DNA from: an uncultured Prochlorococcus sp.
Lineage (GTDB): Bacteria; Cyanobacteriota; Cyanobacteriia; PCC-6307; Cyanobiaceae
Direction: 5' to 3'
DNA length: 23,998 bases
Assembly (NCBI GenBank): GCA_902572065.1
Contig: CACGEL010000010.1
Coordinates: 1-23,998, forward strand
Every line of letters begins with the position of its first letter. Within the stretch, counting starts at the first letter, position 1. This document shows positions 9,845-17,670 of this stretch, in pieces. Below the pieces are notes generated by a model. That model did no database searches. It was given only the letters and a program-made list of their open reading frames with translations, and was not told the DNA's origin. The translations under genes and the position numbers were made by a program.

Positions 9845-11440
9845 ATGAAAATAAATACATGCAAAATTCTTGAAGTCAGGAATCTAAATGTCAAATACGG
9901 TCCTAACCAGAAATTTACTATAAAAAATCTTCAATTAGATCTTTATAAAGGAGATCACTTAGCCATAATAGGACCTTCTGGATGCGGTAAAACTACATTT
10001 GCAAAAACAATTATAAATATGCTTCCTGAAGATTCTATTACTGAAGGTTACATAAGAATAAATGGTGAAGATATCAATAAAATTAATAAAAAAGAAATTC
10101 AATTGTTTAGAAGAAATAATTTTGGATTTATTTATCAAGATTCTATAAAAAGACTTAATCCTTTAATGACCGTAGGTGATCATTTATATGAATTATTCAA
10201 AACACATTTTGAAAACAAACCTTCTTTAATTCTTAAAGATTTAGTAGAAGAAACTTTTCAAAGAGTAGGCATTGAAAGTAAAAGGTTAGATTCATTTCCT
10301 CATGAATTTAGTGGAGGAATGAGGCAAAGAGTTTCACTTGCAATGGCTTTAGCTTTAAAACCAAAAATATTAATTGCAGATGAACCTACAACAAGTCTTG
10401 ATAGTAAGACTAGTTTTGAAGTAATGAATGAAATGCAATATTTAATTGAACAATCTGGATCTACTTTAGTTTTGATTAGTCACGATATTAATCTCGCAGC
10501 AAAATGGTGTAGAAAAGTCCTGATAATGGATCAAGGATTAATTAAAGAACAAGGAAATATTAAAGAAGTTTTGAAATTTCCTAAATCAGAAATTGGTAAA
10601 AAATTGGTAAAAGCATCAAATATAACTTTGCGGCCAATAAGAAATATTAGTTCTACAAATGATATTATTTTGGAAGCCAATAATTTAAGACATTGGTATA
10701 AATTAAATTCTTCAATTTTTCGACCAAAATGGAATAAGGCTTTACAAGAAGTTAGTTTTAAACTATATCGAAATGAGACTCTTGGAATTGTGGGATCTTC
10801 TGGGAGTGGAAAAAGTACTTTATGTAGAGCTTTAATAGGACTATTGAAAGTAAGAGGTGGTGAAATAAAAGTTTATGAGAGAAATCAAGACTTTTCTAAA
10901 AAAAAGTCTAATAATTTAGAAAATATGCAAATAATTTTCCAAGATCCTTTTTCAAGTTTGAATCCCAAAATGAAAATTAAAAACATTTTAAAGGATATAT
11001 TATTAATTCAAAAAATATCTAATAATAATCAAATTAAAAATGAGATTAATTTAATTTTGAATAATTTAAATTTGCCCTCAAATCCAGAATTCTTAAACTC
11101 TTACCCAAGCCAATTGTCTGGGGGGCAATTACAAAGAATTTCAATTGCAAGATCATTATTACTTAAACCAAAAATCCTTATCTGCGATGAAAGTGTCAAT
11201 ATGTTAGATGCACATATAAAAATTGAAATACTTAATTTACTAAGAAACATACAAGAAAAATTTGATTTAAGTATTATTTTTATTACTCATGATTTAGGAA
11301 TTGCAAAAAATTTTTGTAACAGATTATTAGTTATGAATTATGGAAAGATTGTTGAAGAAGGTGATTCCTCTACAATTTTTTCTAATCCAAAGAATAATAT
11401 TACAAAAGCTTTAGTAGATAGCTCCTTAAACCTTAATTAA
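9845..11440 (+). CDS. Tandem ABC transporter ATPase, peptide/nickel (Dpp/Opp, YejF-like) type
   Basis: Two ATP-binding cassettes are fused in one 531-aa chain, as in YejF/GsiA. The first has Walker A GPSGCGKT (43-50), Q-loop QDSIKRLNP (98-106), signature FSGGMRQR and Walker B ILIADEP (175-181). The second has Walker A GSSGSGKST (317-325), QDPFSSLNP (366-374), LSGGQLQR (424-431) and ILICDES (444-450). The Q-D-x-x-x-x-L-N-P motif in both halves is typical of the oligopeptide/dipeptide subfamily. The second Walker B/D-loop is altered, with DES-VNMLD instead of DEP-xxxLD, but the catalytic Glu is kept. No permease or substrate-binding protein gene is adjacent, so its partners and substrate are unknown. 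The stop overlaps the convergent rluD stop (TTAA). Confidence 0.9.
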   Translation: MKINTCKILEVRNLNVKYGPNQKFTIKNLQLDLYKGDHLAIIGPSGCGKTTFAKTIINMLPEDSITEGYIRINGEDINKINKKEIQLFRRNNFGFIYQDSIKRLNPLMTVGDHLYELFKTHFENKPSLILKDLVEETFQRVGIESKRLDSFPHEFSGGMRQRVSLAMALALKPKILIADEPTTSLDSKTSFEVMNEMQYLIEQSGSTLVLISHDINLAAKWCRKVLIMDQGLIKEQGNIKEVLKFPKSEIGKKLVKASNITLRPIRNISSTNDIILEANNLRHWYKLNSSIFRPKWNKALQEVSFKLYRNETLGIVGSSGSGKSTLCRALIGLLKVRGGEIKVYERNQDFSKKKSNNLENMQIIFQDPFSSLNPKMKIKNILKDILLIQKISNNNQIKNEINLILNNLNLPSNPEFLNSYPSQLSGGQLQRISIARSLLLKPKILICDESVNMLDAHIKIEILNLLRNIQEKFDLSIIFITHDLGIAKNFCNRLLVMNYGKIVEEGDSSTIFSNPKNNITKALVDSSLNLN

Positions 11441-12396
11441 TTTTTCTTTAAGACCTTCAATAATTTTTGAAATTCTTGAGGTAATTCTGCCTCGAATTCC
11501 ATTTCATCTCCTTTAATTGGATGTAAAAGTCCTAGTTTTATTGCATGTAAAGCCTGACCGTTCAATTTGCAAGGAAGCTTTTTACACCTTCCATATAAAG
11601 GATCACCAAGAATAGGGTGATTGATATGTGCACAATGAACTCTTATTTGATGAGTTCTACCGGTGTCTAATTTGAAACTCATTAATGAGTAATTACCAAA
11701 TCTTTCTAATAATTTCCAGTAAGTACATGCATACCTACCGGAGTTTTCATCAACTACTGCATATTTCAATCTATTCAGTTTATCTCTTCCTATGTTTCCA
11801 ACAATTTTACCTTCTGAAGTATTTGGTACTCCGTGAATTACCGCAATATAATTTCGTGAAGCGATTTTTTCTCTTAACTGTATTTGAAGATTGACAAGTG
11901 ATTCTTGGCTTTTTGCTACAACCATGCACCCAGAGGTATCCTTATCTAATCTGTGAACTATTCCAGGTCTTAATTTGCCATTTATTCCAGGTAGATCTTT
12001 ACAGTGAAAGAGTAGTCCATTAACCAAAGTTCCTGATTTATGGCCAGGGGCTGGATGGACTATTAGACCTGATTGTTTATTAATTACAATGATATGTTCA
12101 TCTTCAAAAAGAATATCTAAGTTCATCTTTTCTGGCTTCAAATAGATGAGAGGTTCTGGAGGAGGCATCCAGATTTGTATATTATCTCCTGATTTTAGTG
12201 GGGTTTTAGCTTTTGCAGTTTTGTAGTTAACAAGAACTAATCCTGAGTTTATAAAATTTTGTATTCTTGCTCGACTTTGTTCTGGTCTTTTGCTTACTAG
12301 CCACCTATCGAGTCTCATAGGAAGGGGTAGCTCATACATAATTTCTATAAGCTCACCATCCCCTACCCCAAAAGAGCTTTCATTATTTAATTTCAT
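11437..12396 (-). CDS. rluD: RluD-family 23S rRNA pseudouridine synthase
   Basis: This RluA/RluD-family pseudouridine synthase isomerises uridines, for RluD those in the helix 69 region of 23S rRNA. The 319-aa protein has an N-terminal S4 RNA-binding domain (about 25-80, MRLDRWLVS...SRARIQNFINSG). The catalytic domain carries HRLDKDTSG (148-156), with Asp151 as the expected nucleophile. NKQSGLIVHPAPG (106-118), TGRTHQIRVH and HPILGDPLYG are further family motifs. The ATG overlaps the rbgA stop as ATGA, indicating translational coupling to a ribosome-assembly GTPase. The 3' end overlaps the ABC gene's stop by 4 bases. Target positions within rRNA are inferred from the family. Confidence 0.93.
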   Translation of the reverse strand: MKLNNESSFGVGDGELIEIMYELPLPMRLDRWLVSKRPEQSRARIQNFINSGLVLVNYKTAKAKTPLKSGDNIQIWMPPPEPLIYLKPEKMNLDILFEDEHIIVINKQSGLIVHPAPGHKSGTLVNGLLFHCKDLPGINGKLRPGIVHRLDKDTSGCMVVAKSQESLVNLQIQLREKIASRNYIAVIHGVPNTSEGKIVGNIGRDKLNRLKYAVVDENSGRYACTYWKLLERFGNYSLMSFKLDTGRTHQIRVHCAHINHPILGDPLYGRCKKLPCKLNGQALHAIKLGLLHPIKGDEMEFEAELPQEFQKLLKVLKKN

Positions 12397-13259
12397 ATTG
12401 GTACTTCTAAAGCAATCTTTCCAAGCATTTGATTACGATAATCTTCTAATAACTTGTGAGCCATTCTTCTTCTGTTACCTGAGGTATGTTTTAAAGCTAC
12501 AAGATCAATCCATTCATGAGGTTTATCAGAGTTTTTTAAAATATCAACTCCATATCTATTAGATATCTTTGTAAGTGAAATATTAGCATTTTTATCTTCT
12601 TTTAATTTAATAATTATTTTTATAAATTCAATCGCAACACTTTCTATTTCATAAGCAGCCTCTCCAATATCATCGCAAAGTGCAAGATTTAGAGCTGATT
12701 TTTGATTCTCTAGATTAGGGGGTATAACACCGGGAGCATCAAGCAAATCTATTCCACTGTCTATTCTGATCCATCTGAGATTACGTGTTACGCCTGCTTT
12801 CCTGGCACTTTCTACAACTTTTTTCTTAGCGATTCTATTTATTAATGCAGATTTTCCTACATTAGGAAAACCGAGAGTAAGAGCTCTTATAGGCCTAACT
12901 TTCATTCCTCTGGATAATCTTCTCTCGTCAATTGATAATCGACATTCCTTAGCAGATTTGCAAATTTCTTTTATTCCTTTACCGTTTTTTGCATCACACC
13001 AAAGAGGGTATATATCATCTTTTTTAAACCACTCGCTCCAATTTTTTATAGTTTCTGGCGATATCATGTCCGCGCGATTTATAACAAGGATATGTTTTTT
13101 GTTTGTAATCCATTGATTGAGATGAGGGTGACCTGTTGATAAAGGAATTCTTGCATCTCTAACTTCTATAATTAAATCAACTCTATTTATTACTTCAGAT
13201 AGTTTTTTTTCGGCTTTAGCAATATGGCCTGGATACCATTGAATTTTGGGTATTTCCAC
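12393..13259 (-). CDS. rbgA: Ribosome biogenesis GTPase RbgA/YlqF
   Basis: This circularly permuted GTPase of the YlqF/RbgA family helps assemble the large ribosomal subunit. The permuted order is clear in the 288 aa: G4 NRAD (61-64) comes first, then G1 GFPNVGKSA (130-138), a G2 threonine in GVTRN (about 156-160) and G3 DAPG (174-177). The N-terminal IQWYPGHIAKAEK is the family hallmark. A helical C-terminal domain (about 190-288) is the expected RNA-contacting region. The start is GTG (13257-13259), with no in-frame ATG seen in the upstream stretch I checked. Pairing with rluD through an ATGA overlap fits a 50S maturation operon. A weak -10-like TACAAT lies on the minus strand at 13282-13277. 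Confidence 0.94.
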   Translation of the reverse strand: MEIPKIQWYPGHIAKAEKKLSEVINRVDLIIEVRDARIPLSTGHPHLNQWITNKKHILVINRADMISPETIKNWSEWFKKDDIYPLWCDAKNGKGIKEICKSAKECRLSIDERRLSRGMKVRPIRALTLGFPNVGKSALINRIAKKKVVESARKAGVTRNLRWIRIDSGIDLLDAPGVIPPNLENQKSALNLALCDDIGEAAYEIESVAIEFIKIIIKLKEDKNANISLTKISNRYGVDILKNSDKPHEWIDLVALKHTSGNRRRMAHKLLEDYRNQMLGKIALEVPI

Positions 13260-13343
13260 TTGATTAAATCCAATTAATTGTACTGATAATTTTTTAATTA
13301 TTATCTATTCTAAAAGTAACTATATTTAAAATTAATGTAAAAA

Positions 13344-13372
13344 TTAAAAATTTTTTTTATAAAATTTATACT
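13344..13372 (+). promoter_or_regulatory. Candidate sigma70-type promoter for pgk
   Basis: TTAAAA (13344-13349), a 17-base spacer and TATACT (13367-13372) would start transcription near 13379 and give a leader of about 100 nt. The surrounding 221-bp gap is otherwise A/T runs, including a T8 tract; I see no small ORF or stable RNA fold in it. The match is by eye in very AT-rich DNA. Confidence 0.35.
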
Positions 13373-13406
13373 TTATAGCTAAATTTTAAAATTTATTAAG
13401 GCATAA

Positions 13407-13449
13407 GTAAAACTTACTACTTTTTAACCCAATAAGCGCAAATTAACGT
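13407..13449 (+). promoter_or_regulatory. NtcA-like box with a correctly spaced -10 upstream of pgk
   Basis: GTA-N8-TAC occurs exactly at 13407-13420 (GTAAAACTTACTAC). It is followed after 23 bases by TAACGT (13444-13449), which fits TAN3T. This is the architecture of a class II NtcA-activated cyanobacterial promoter (GTAN8TAC, N20-24, TAN3T). It would place a start near 13456, about 25 nt before the pgk ATG. The motif is short and AT-rich genomes produce chance copies, so this is a candidate only. No functional evidence is visible. Confidence 0.3.
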
Positions 13450-13480
13450 TAGGGTCTCATGGTAAAAATAGGATGTTTTA

Positions 13481-14689
13481 ATGTCGAAGTTGTCTCTTTC
13501 CAGTCTTGATAAGTCTAAATTAGAAGGAAAAAAGGTTCTTGTAAGGGTTGATTTTAATGTGCCATTGAATGATAGTGGTCAGATTACTGATGATACTCGA
13601 ATAAAAGCAGCAATCCCTACTATAAAATATCTTTTAGATAACTCAGCAAAAGTTATATTGGCGGCTCATTTTGGAAGACCTAAAGGTAAAGTTAATGAGA
13701 AAATGAGATTAACTCCTGTTGCTGCGAGATTAACTGAGATATTGGGAAAAAAAGTTAACCTAACAGAAAGCTGTATTGGTGAAGAAGCTACAGTTAAATC
13801 TAATAATTTAAAAAATGGCGATGTTTTGTTACTAGAAAATGTACGTTTTTTTGAAGAGGAAGAAAAAAATGATTTAGATTTTGCTAAGAATTTAGCTTCG
13901 CACGCCGATATGTATGTTAATGATGCATTCGGAGCTGCTCATAGAGCTCATGCTTCAACACAAGGAGTGACAAAATTTTTAGAGCCTTCTGTAGCCGGAT
14001 TCTTGTTAGAAAAAGAGTTGCAATATTTACAGGGCGCAATAGATTCTCCCAAAAGACCTCTTGCAGCAATTGTAGGAGGTTCAAAAGTAAGTAGCAAAAT
14101 TGGAGTTTTAGATTCTCTTTTAGATAAGTGTGACAAAATTATTATTGGGGGAGGTATGATTTTTACTTTCTATAAGGCAAGAGGATTAGATGTTGGAAAG
14201 AGTCTTGTTGAGGAAGATAAGCTTGAGCTTGCAAGAAATTTAGAGGCAAAAGCAAAAAGTAAAGGAGTTGAGCTGCTATTGCCATCTGATGTAGTACTTG
14301 CAAATGAGTTTTCTCCTACTGCGGAAAGTAAAATCTCTCAAATAGATTCAATAAGTGGTGATTGGATGGGACTAGACATTGGGCCAAAATCAATCAAAGT
14401 TTTTCAAAATGCTCTTGCCGAATGCAAAACAATTATTTGGAATGGCCCGATGGGTGTTTTTGAATTTGATAAATTCGCTGAAGGTACAAATTCAATAGCA
14501 ACAACTCTGGCAGATTTAAGTGCTTTCTCTGAGGTTTGTACAATTATTGGGGGAGGTGATTCTGTAGCTGCAGTTGAGAAAGCTGGCTTGGCTGATAAAA
14601 TGTCACATATATCTACTGGTGGAGGTGCTAGTTTAGAGCTTTTAGAAGGTAAAACTTTACCTGGGGTAGCTGCTTTAAAAGAGGCATAA
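13481..14689 (+). CDS. pgk: Phosphoglycerate kinase
   Basis: Pgk interconverts 3-phosphoglycerate and 1,3-bisphosphoglycerate, serving the Calvin cycle in the light and glycolysis in the dark. The protein has the standard length (402 aa). RVDFNVPL (22-29) is the family signature; HFGRPKG and ENVRFF follow in the substrate-binding N-domain. In the nucleotide-binding C-domain are [26 protein letters not shown] and [13 protein letters not shown]. All key stretches look intact. An SD-like AGGA sits about 8 bases before the ATG. It stands alone on the plus strand behind the longest gap of the window and ends one base before the convergent hypothetical gene's stop. Confidence 0.98.
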   Translation: MSKLSLSSLDKSKLEGKKVLVRVDFNVPLNDSGQITDDTRIKAAIPTIKYLLDNSAKVILAAHFGRPKGKVNEKMRLTPVAARLTEILGKKVNLTESCIGEEATVKSNNLKNGDVLLLENVRFFEEEEKNDLDFAKNLASHADMYVNDAFGAAHRAHASTQGVTKFLEPSVAGFLLEKELQYLQGAIDSPKRPLAAIVGGSKVSSKIGVLDSLLDKCDKIIIGGGMIFTFYKARGLDVGKSLVEEDKLELARNLEAKAKSKGVELLLPSDVVLANEFSPTAESKISQIDSISGDWMGLDIGPKSIKVFQNALAECKTIIWNGPMGVFEFDKFAEGTNSIATTLADLSAFSEVCTIIGGGDSVAAVEKAGLADKMSHISTGGGASLELLEGKTLPGVAALKEA

Positions 14690-14690
14690 A

Positions 14691-15416
14691 TTATATTTTG
14701 TCAACAATTTCAACGCTTTTTGTGAAAGAAATCGTTCCTTTTGGATGAGCTATAATTCCTGACCATATTTGGGTGGCTGGTTTTGATGATGCTCTTGTCG
14801 TTTTAAAAATACCTCCAGAGGCTAAAGGCTCAATATTTATTTGTTGTTTTAGATAAGATTCAGACTGATGGTCTATTATTCCTCCAGCTACAATTACATC
14901 ACCAAGTGGATCATTTAGTATAATATCGATATCATATCTTGTACCAGAAAGAACTTTCTCGGGAATTTTAAAAATAATATCTATTTTTTTTTGGTCATTT
15001 CTAATAGTAGTTAATAAATTTTTTATTTTTCCATTATTTATCTTGTCGTTTTTAGTAGAAAACAAATACTTAAAATTAGATTCAAGTACGTAAATTTGCT
15101 CATCAACTATTTTCTTTCCATTAACTTTGATGTCAAACATTTCTTCTTCGGAGTTTTCTCTGCTTGATCTTTTAATTTGCCATTTTGAATTAGGAAAATC
15201 TTTGATTATTTCGTAAAATTTTGCTTGAATTTTTAAGCTTTCTTCATCTTTGAAATTGTTTTTTATTAATTCAAAATTATTAGTATTTAATGCATTCTCA
15301 AGTTTTTTTCTTATATCAACGTTTGTATTTTGGGTTATTGCTAATTTTGGAGAAATGAGATAAAAAATTATATAGATAAATACTCCTAACTTTGCAAACG
15401 AATTTAAATTAAGCAT
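14691..15416 (-). CDS. Exported conserved-type hypothetical protein
   Basis: I do not recognise a named family. The 241-aa product begins with a short polar stretch, a hydrophobic segment (about residues 9-27, LGVFIYIIFYLISPKLAI) and then a soluble polar region. That suggests a signal peptide or an N-terminal membrane anchor, with cleavage somewhere before TQNTN. The middle (about 30-150) is charged and helix-prone. The C-terminal third is more regular, with DIILNDPLGDVIVAGGII, EPLASGGIFK and a final KGTISFTKSVEIV strand, and looks like a small beta-rich domain. It has no catalytic motif or cysteine pair that I can see. It is divergent from murG (41 bp apart) and convergent with pgk. The envelope location fits the murG neighbourhood, but a role in cell-wall synthesis would be a guess. 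Confidence 0.75.
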   Translation of the reverse strand: MLNLNSFAKLGVFIYIIFYLISPKLAITQNTNVDIRKKLENALNTNNFELIKNNFKDEESLKIQAKFYEIIKDFPNSKWQIKRSSRENSEEEMFDIKVNGKKIVDEQIYVLESNFKYLFSTKNDKINNGKIKNLLTTIRNDQKKIDIIFKIPEKVLSGTRYDIDIILNDPLGDVIVAGGIIDHQSESYLKQQINIEPLASGGIFKTTRASSKPATQIWSGIIAHPKGTISFTKSVEIVDKI

Positions 15417-15457
15417 TTTCAGAACTTTATAACTTTATTTTACTTCTTTAATTTTTA

Positions 15458-16552
15458 ATGTCTAAAAAAAGAAATAATTTATTAATTGCGGCAAGTGGAA
15501 CTGGAGGTCATATTTTTCCTGCTTTGGCAGTTTCTAAAAAAGTTGAAAAAGATTGGAATATTTATTGGTTAGGTGTTCAAAAAAGGCTTGATTCTAAATT
15601 TGTACCCAGAAAATATAATCTTTTGACTTTAAAGTTGCAGACACCTAAAAAAAATATTTTCATACTATTTCAATATCTAAAAATCTTATTTTCAACTTTT
15701 AATATTATTAAAATCTTAAAAGAAAAAAAAATTAATTTAGTATTTACAACTGGTGGATATATTTCAGCCCCTACAATTCTTGCAGCAAAGTTGCTTAAAA
15801 TACCTGTCATTATTCATGAATCAAATTTGATACCAGGTACGGTTACGAAATATTTTGGTTTTCTATGTAAATTTGTTCTTATAGGATTTAAAGATACAAA
15901 TTCTTATTTAAAAAATTGCAAAACTATTTTTACTGGTACACCTCTTAGGGATGAGTTTTATGAAACTAATCCCTTACCAGGTTGGGTTCCAAGAGGTAAA
16001 GGTCCTCTTATAATTGTTATTGGAGGGAGTCAAGGTGCAAGGAGGATTAATGAAATTTTTTATCAATCTCTTGATTTTTTAATAAAACGAAATTTCCGAA
16101 TAGTTCATATTATTGGAGAAAATAATTTCAATAGTTCTGTAAAAACAAAATATAATAATTATGTTCAAAAAAAATTTACTAATCAAATTGCATCTTTAAT
16201 GCAAAATTCTGATCTCGTAATATCAAGATCTGGAGCAGGAACAATAAATGAACTTATAAAAACTGGAAAACCATCAATATTAATTCCATATCCAAACTCA
16301 AAAAATAATCACCAAGAAAAAAATGCAATGATTCTCACTTCAATTGGAGGTGCAATTTTAATTCATCAAAATAAATTGTCAAAGTTATTTTTTGAAGAGA
16401 CTTTGAAAGGGATTTTTAAATTTACCTTAAAAAAAGGAAAACCTAAATATGAGATTTTAGATTTAATGAAAAAAAATATGAAAAATCATATTTCCTTAAA
16501 ATCTGCAAATGAGATTAAAAAATTAATAAATTATTTCTTAAAAGAATTTTGA
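15458..16552 (+). CDS. murG: MurG, lipid II synthase (UDP-GlcNAc transferase)
   Basis: MurG transfers GlcNAc from UDP-GlcNAc to lipid I on the cytoplasmic face of the membrane, giving lipid II for peptidoglycan. The 364-aa GT-B-fold protein has the N-terminal loop GTGGHIFPA (14-22, including His18). TTGGYISAP (98-106) and IIHESNLIPG (118-127) follow. GGSQGARRIN (189-198) forms the second glycine-rich loop. SRSGAGTINELI and PYPNSKNNHQEKNA bind the nucleotide sugar in the C-domain. An A9 homopolymer (15723-15731) lies inside the frame. The last 22 bases overlap the 3' end of the convergent CobC-like gene, so the two transcripts must be complementary there. Confidence 0.96.
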   Translation: MSKKRNNLLIAASGTGGHIFPALAVSKKVEKDWNIYWLGVQKRLDSKFVPRKYNLLTLKLQTPKKNIFILFQYLKILFSTFNIIKILKEKKINLVFTTGGYISAPTILAAKLLKIPVIIHESNLIPGTVTKYFGFLCKFVLIGFKDTNSYLKNCKTIFTGTPLRDEFYETNPLPGWVPRGKGPLIIVIGGSQGARRINEIFYQSLDFLIKRNFRIVHIIGENNFNSSVKTKYNNYVQKKFTNQIASLMQNSDLVISRSGAGTINELIKTGKPSILIPYPNSKNNHQEKNAMILTSIGGAILIHQNKLSKLFFEETLKGIFKFTLKKGKPKYEILDLMKKNMKNHISLKSANEIKKLINYFLKEF

Positions 16553-17655
16553 ATTTCTCTACATAAAATTTTGTTATTTTTTCTAGTCTGCAAACTTACT
16601 CTTGCCCATTTTTCACTAAGAAATCTAAATGAACTGCATTCTCTTATTAAGATCCCTTTATTTTCTAAATAATTAATATTAGAAGACAAAGAGAATTTAC
16701 CTTCTATTAAAAAAAAGTTAGTTGAAGAGTTATGTACTTTAAGATTTTTTATTTTTGATAATTCATTAGAAACCCAATTTTTCTCAGTTTTTACCCACTT
16801 ATGAATTTTTTTTGTCCATTCCTCATAGAAATTTTTATTACTTAATAGTTCTACTCCAGCCTGTATAGCAAAGGAATTTAATGGCCAAGGATCTCTCTTG
16901 ATATTCCATTTTTTAAGTTTTTCAGATGAGCCAATAATATAACCTAGTCGTAAACCTGCAATATTAAAGAGTTTGGTCAAACTTCTAATAACTAATAAAT
17001 TATCATAAGTTTTAGTTAGTGGGATTAAAGATTCTCTCTCACCTTTAGGTGTTATGGCTAAAAAAGCTTCGTCACAAATAACTAGTTTATATTGTCTCAA
17101 AATTTTTTCTAATGATTTTTTATCCCATAACTGCCCGGTGGGGTTATGTGGGTTCGTTATCCAAAGAACATCACAAATTGGTTTAATTGGAAAGGTTTGA
17201 GGGAAAGTATTACTCCAGTTTTTTGGTAATTCTGAATAATCGAAGCTAGCATTCCAGCAATTTAGTGATCTCTCATAATCTACGAAGCCTGGACTTGGTA
17301 TACAGCTTGCACCGAATTTTGAAGCTTCATAACCTGCCCAAGTTATTAATTCAGAAGCTCCATTACCTGGCAATATATTATCAGGATTTATTTGATGAAA
17401 TTCTCCAATTATTTCTCTCAAATTATTTAGATTTCTTTCAGGATAATATCGAAATCCTAGAGTTTTAATTTCTGAAGTCAAAACATCTAATATTAGCTTT
17501 GGGGGTTTAAAAGGAACTAGCGAGGCACTTGAATCAATTATTTTAGATGGTAATAAATTTAATTTTTTTGCTTTTGTTAATATATTTCCTCCATGATTGA
17601 AGTTTAAATCTTTCATGTTTTGATCATTTAAATTATTTTTATTTAATTCATTCAT
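16531..17655 (-). CDS. cobC: CobC/CobD-like PLP enzyme (threonine-phosphate decarboxylase type)
   Basis: This 374-aa fold type I PLP enzyme resembles the cobalamin-pathway enzymes CobC/CobD. The Salmonella CobD member decarboxylates L-threonine-O-3-phosphate to aminopropanol phosphate for the lower-loop linker. The diagnostic N-terminal HGGN lies at 21-24, followed by NPHNPTG (168-174), Asp195 in ICDEAF, and the Schiff-base Lys228 in SLTKLFNIAGLRLGY. Conserved RVSLQTR sits near the C-terminus. The first 13 residues are Asn-rich and unlike family N-termini, so translation could instead begin at Met14 (17616). It is the last gene of the minus-strand run, 15 bases after pyrD, and its 3' end overlaps murG by 22 bases. 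Other cobamide genes are not nearby, so the role is inferred from family. Confidence 0.78.
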   Translation of the reverse strand: MNELNKNNLNDQNMKDLNFNHGGNILTKAKKLNLLPSKIIDSSASLVPFKPPKLILDVLTSEIKTLGFRYYPERNLNNLREIIGEFHQINPDNILPGNGASELITWAGYEASKFGASCIPSPGFVDYERSLNCWNASFDYSELPKNWSNTFPQTFPIKPICDVLWITNPHNPTGQLWDKKSLEKILRQYKLVICDEAFLAITPKGERESLIPLTKTYDNLLVIRSLTKLFNIAGLRLGYIIGSSEKLKKWNIKRDPWPLNSFAIQAGVELLSNKNFYEEWTKKIHKWVKTEKNWVSNELSKIKNLKVHNSSTNFFLIEGKFSLSSNINYLENKGILIRECSSFRFLSEKWARVSLQTRKNNKILCREIQNSFKK

Positions 17656-17670
17656 AGACTTTCATAGATT

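Noticed and set aside
13382..13394. AT-only palindromes in the pgk upstream gap
   Set aside because: AAATTTTAAAATTT-like symmetry is expected by chance in such AT-rich DNA and gives no stable stem.
15723..15731. A9 tract in murG (and another at 189-197 in dgkA) as possible programmed slippage sites
   Set aside because: Both frames continue normally through the tracts, and no alternative-frame product of interest follows. Long A runs are expected at this base composition.
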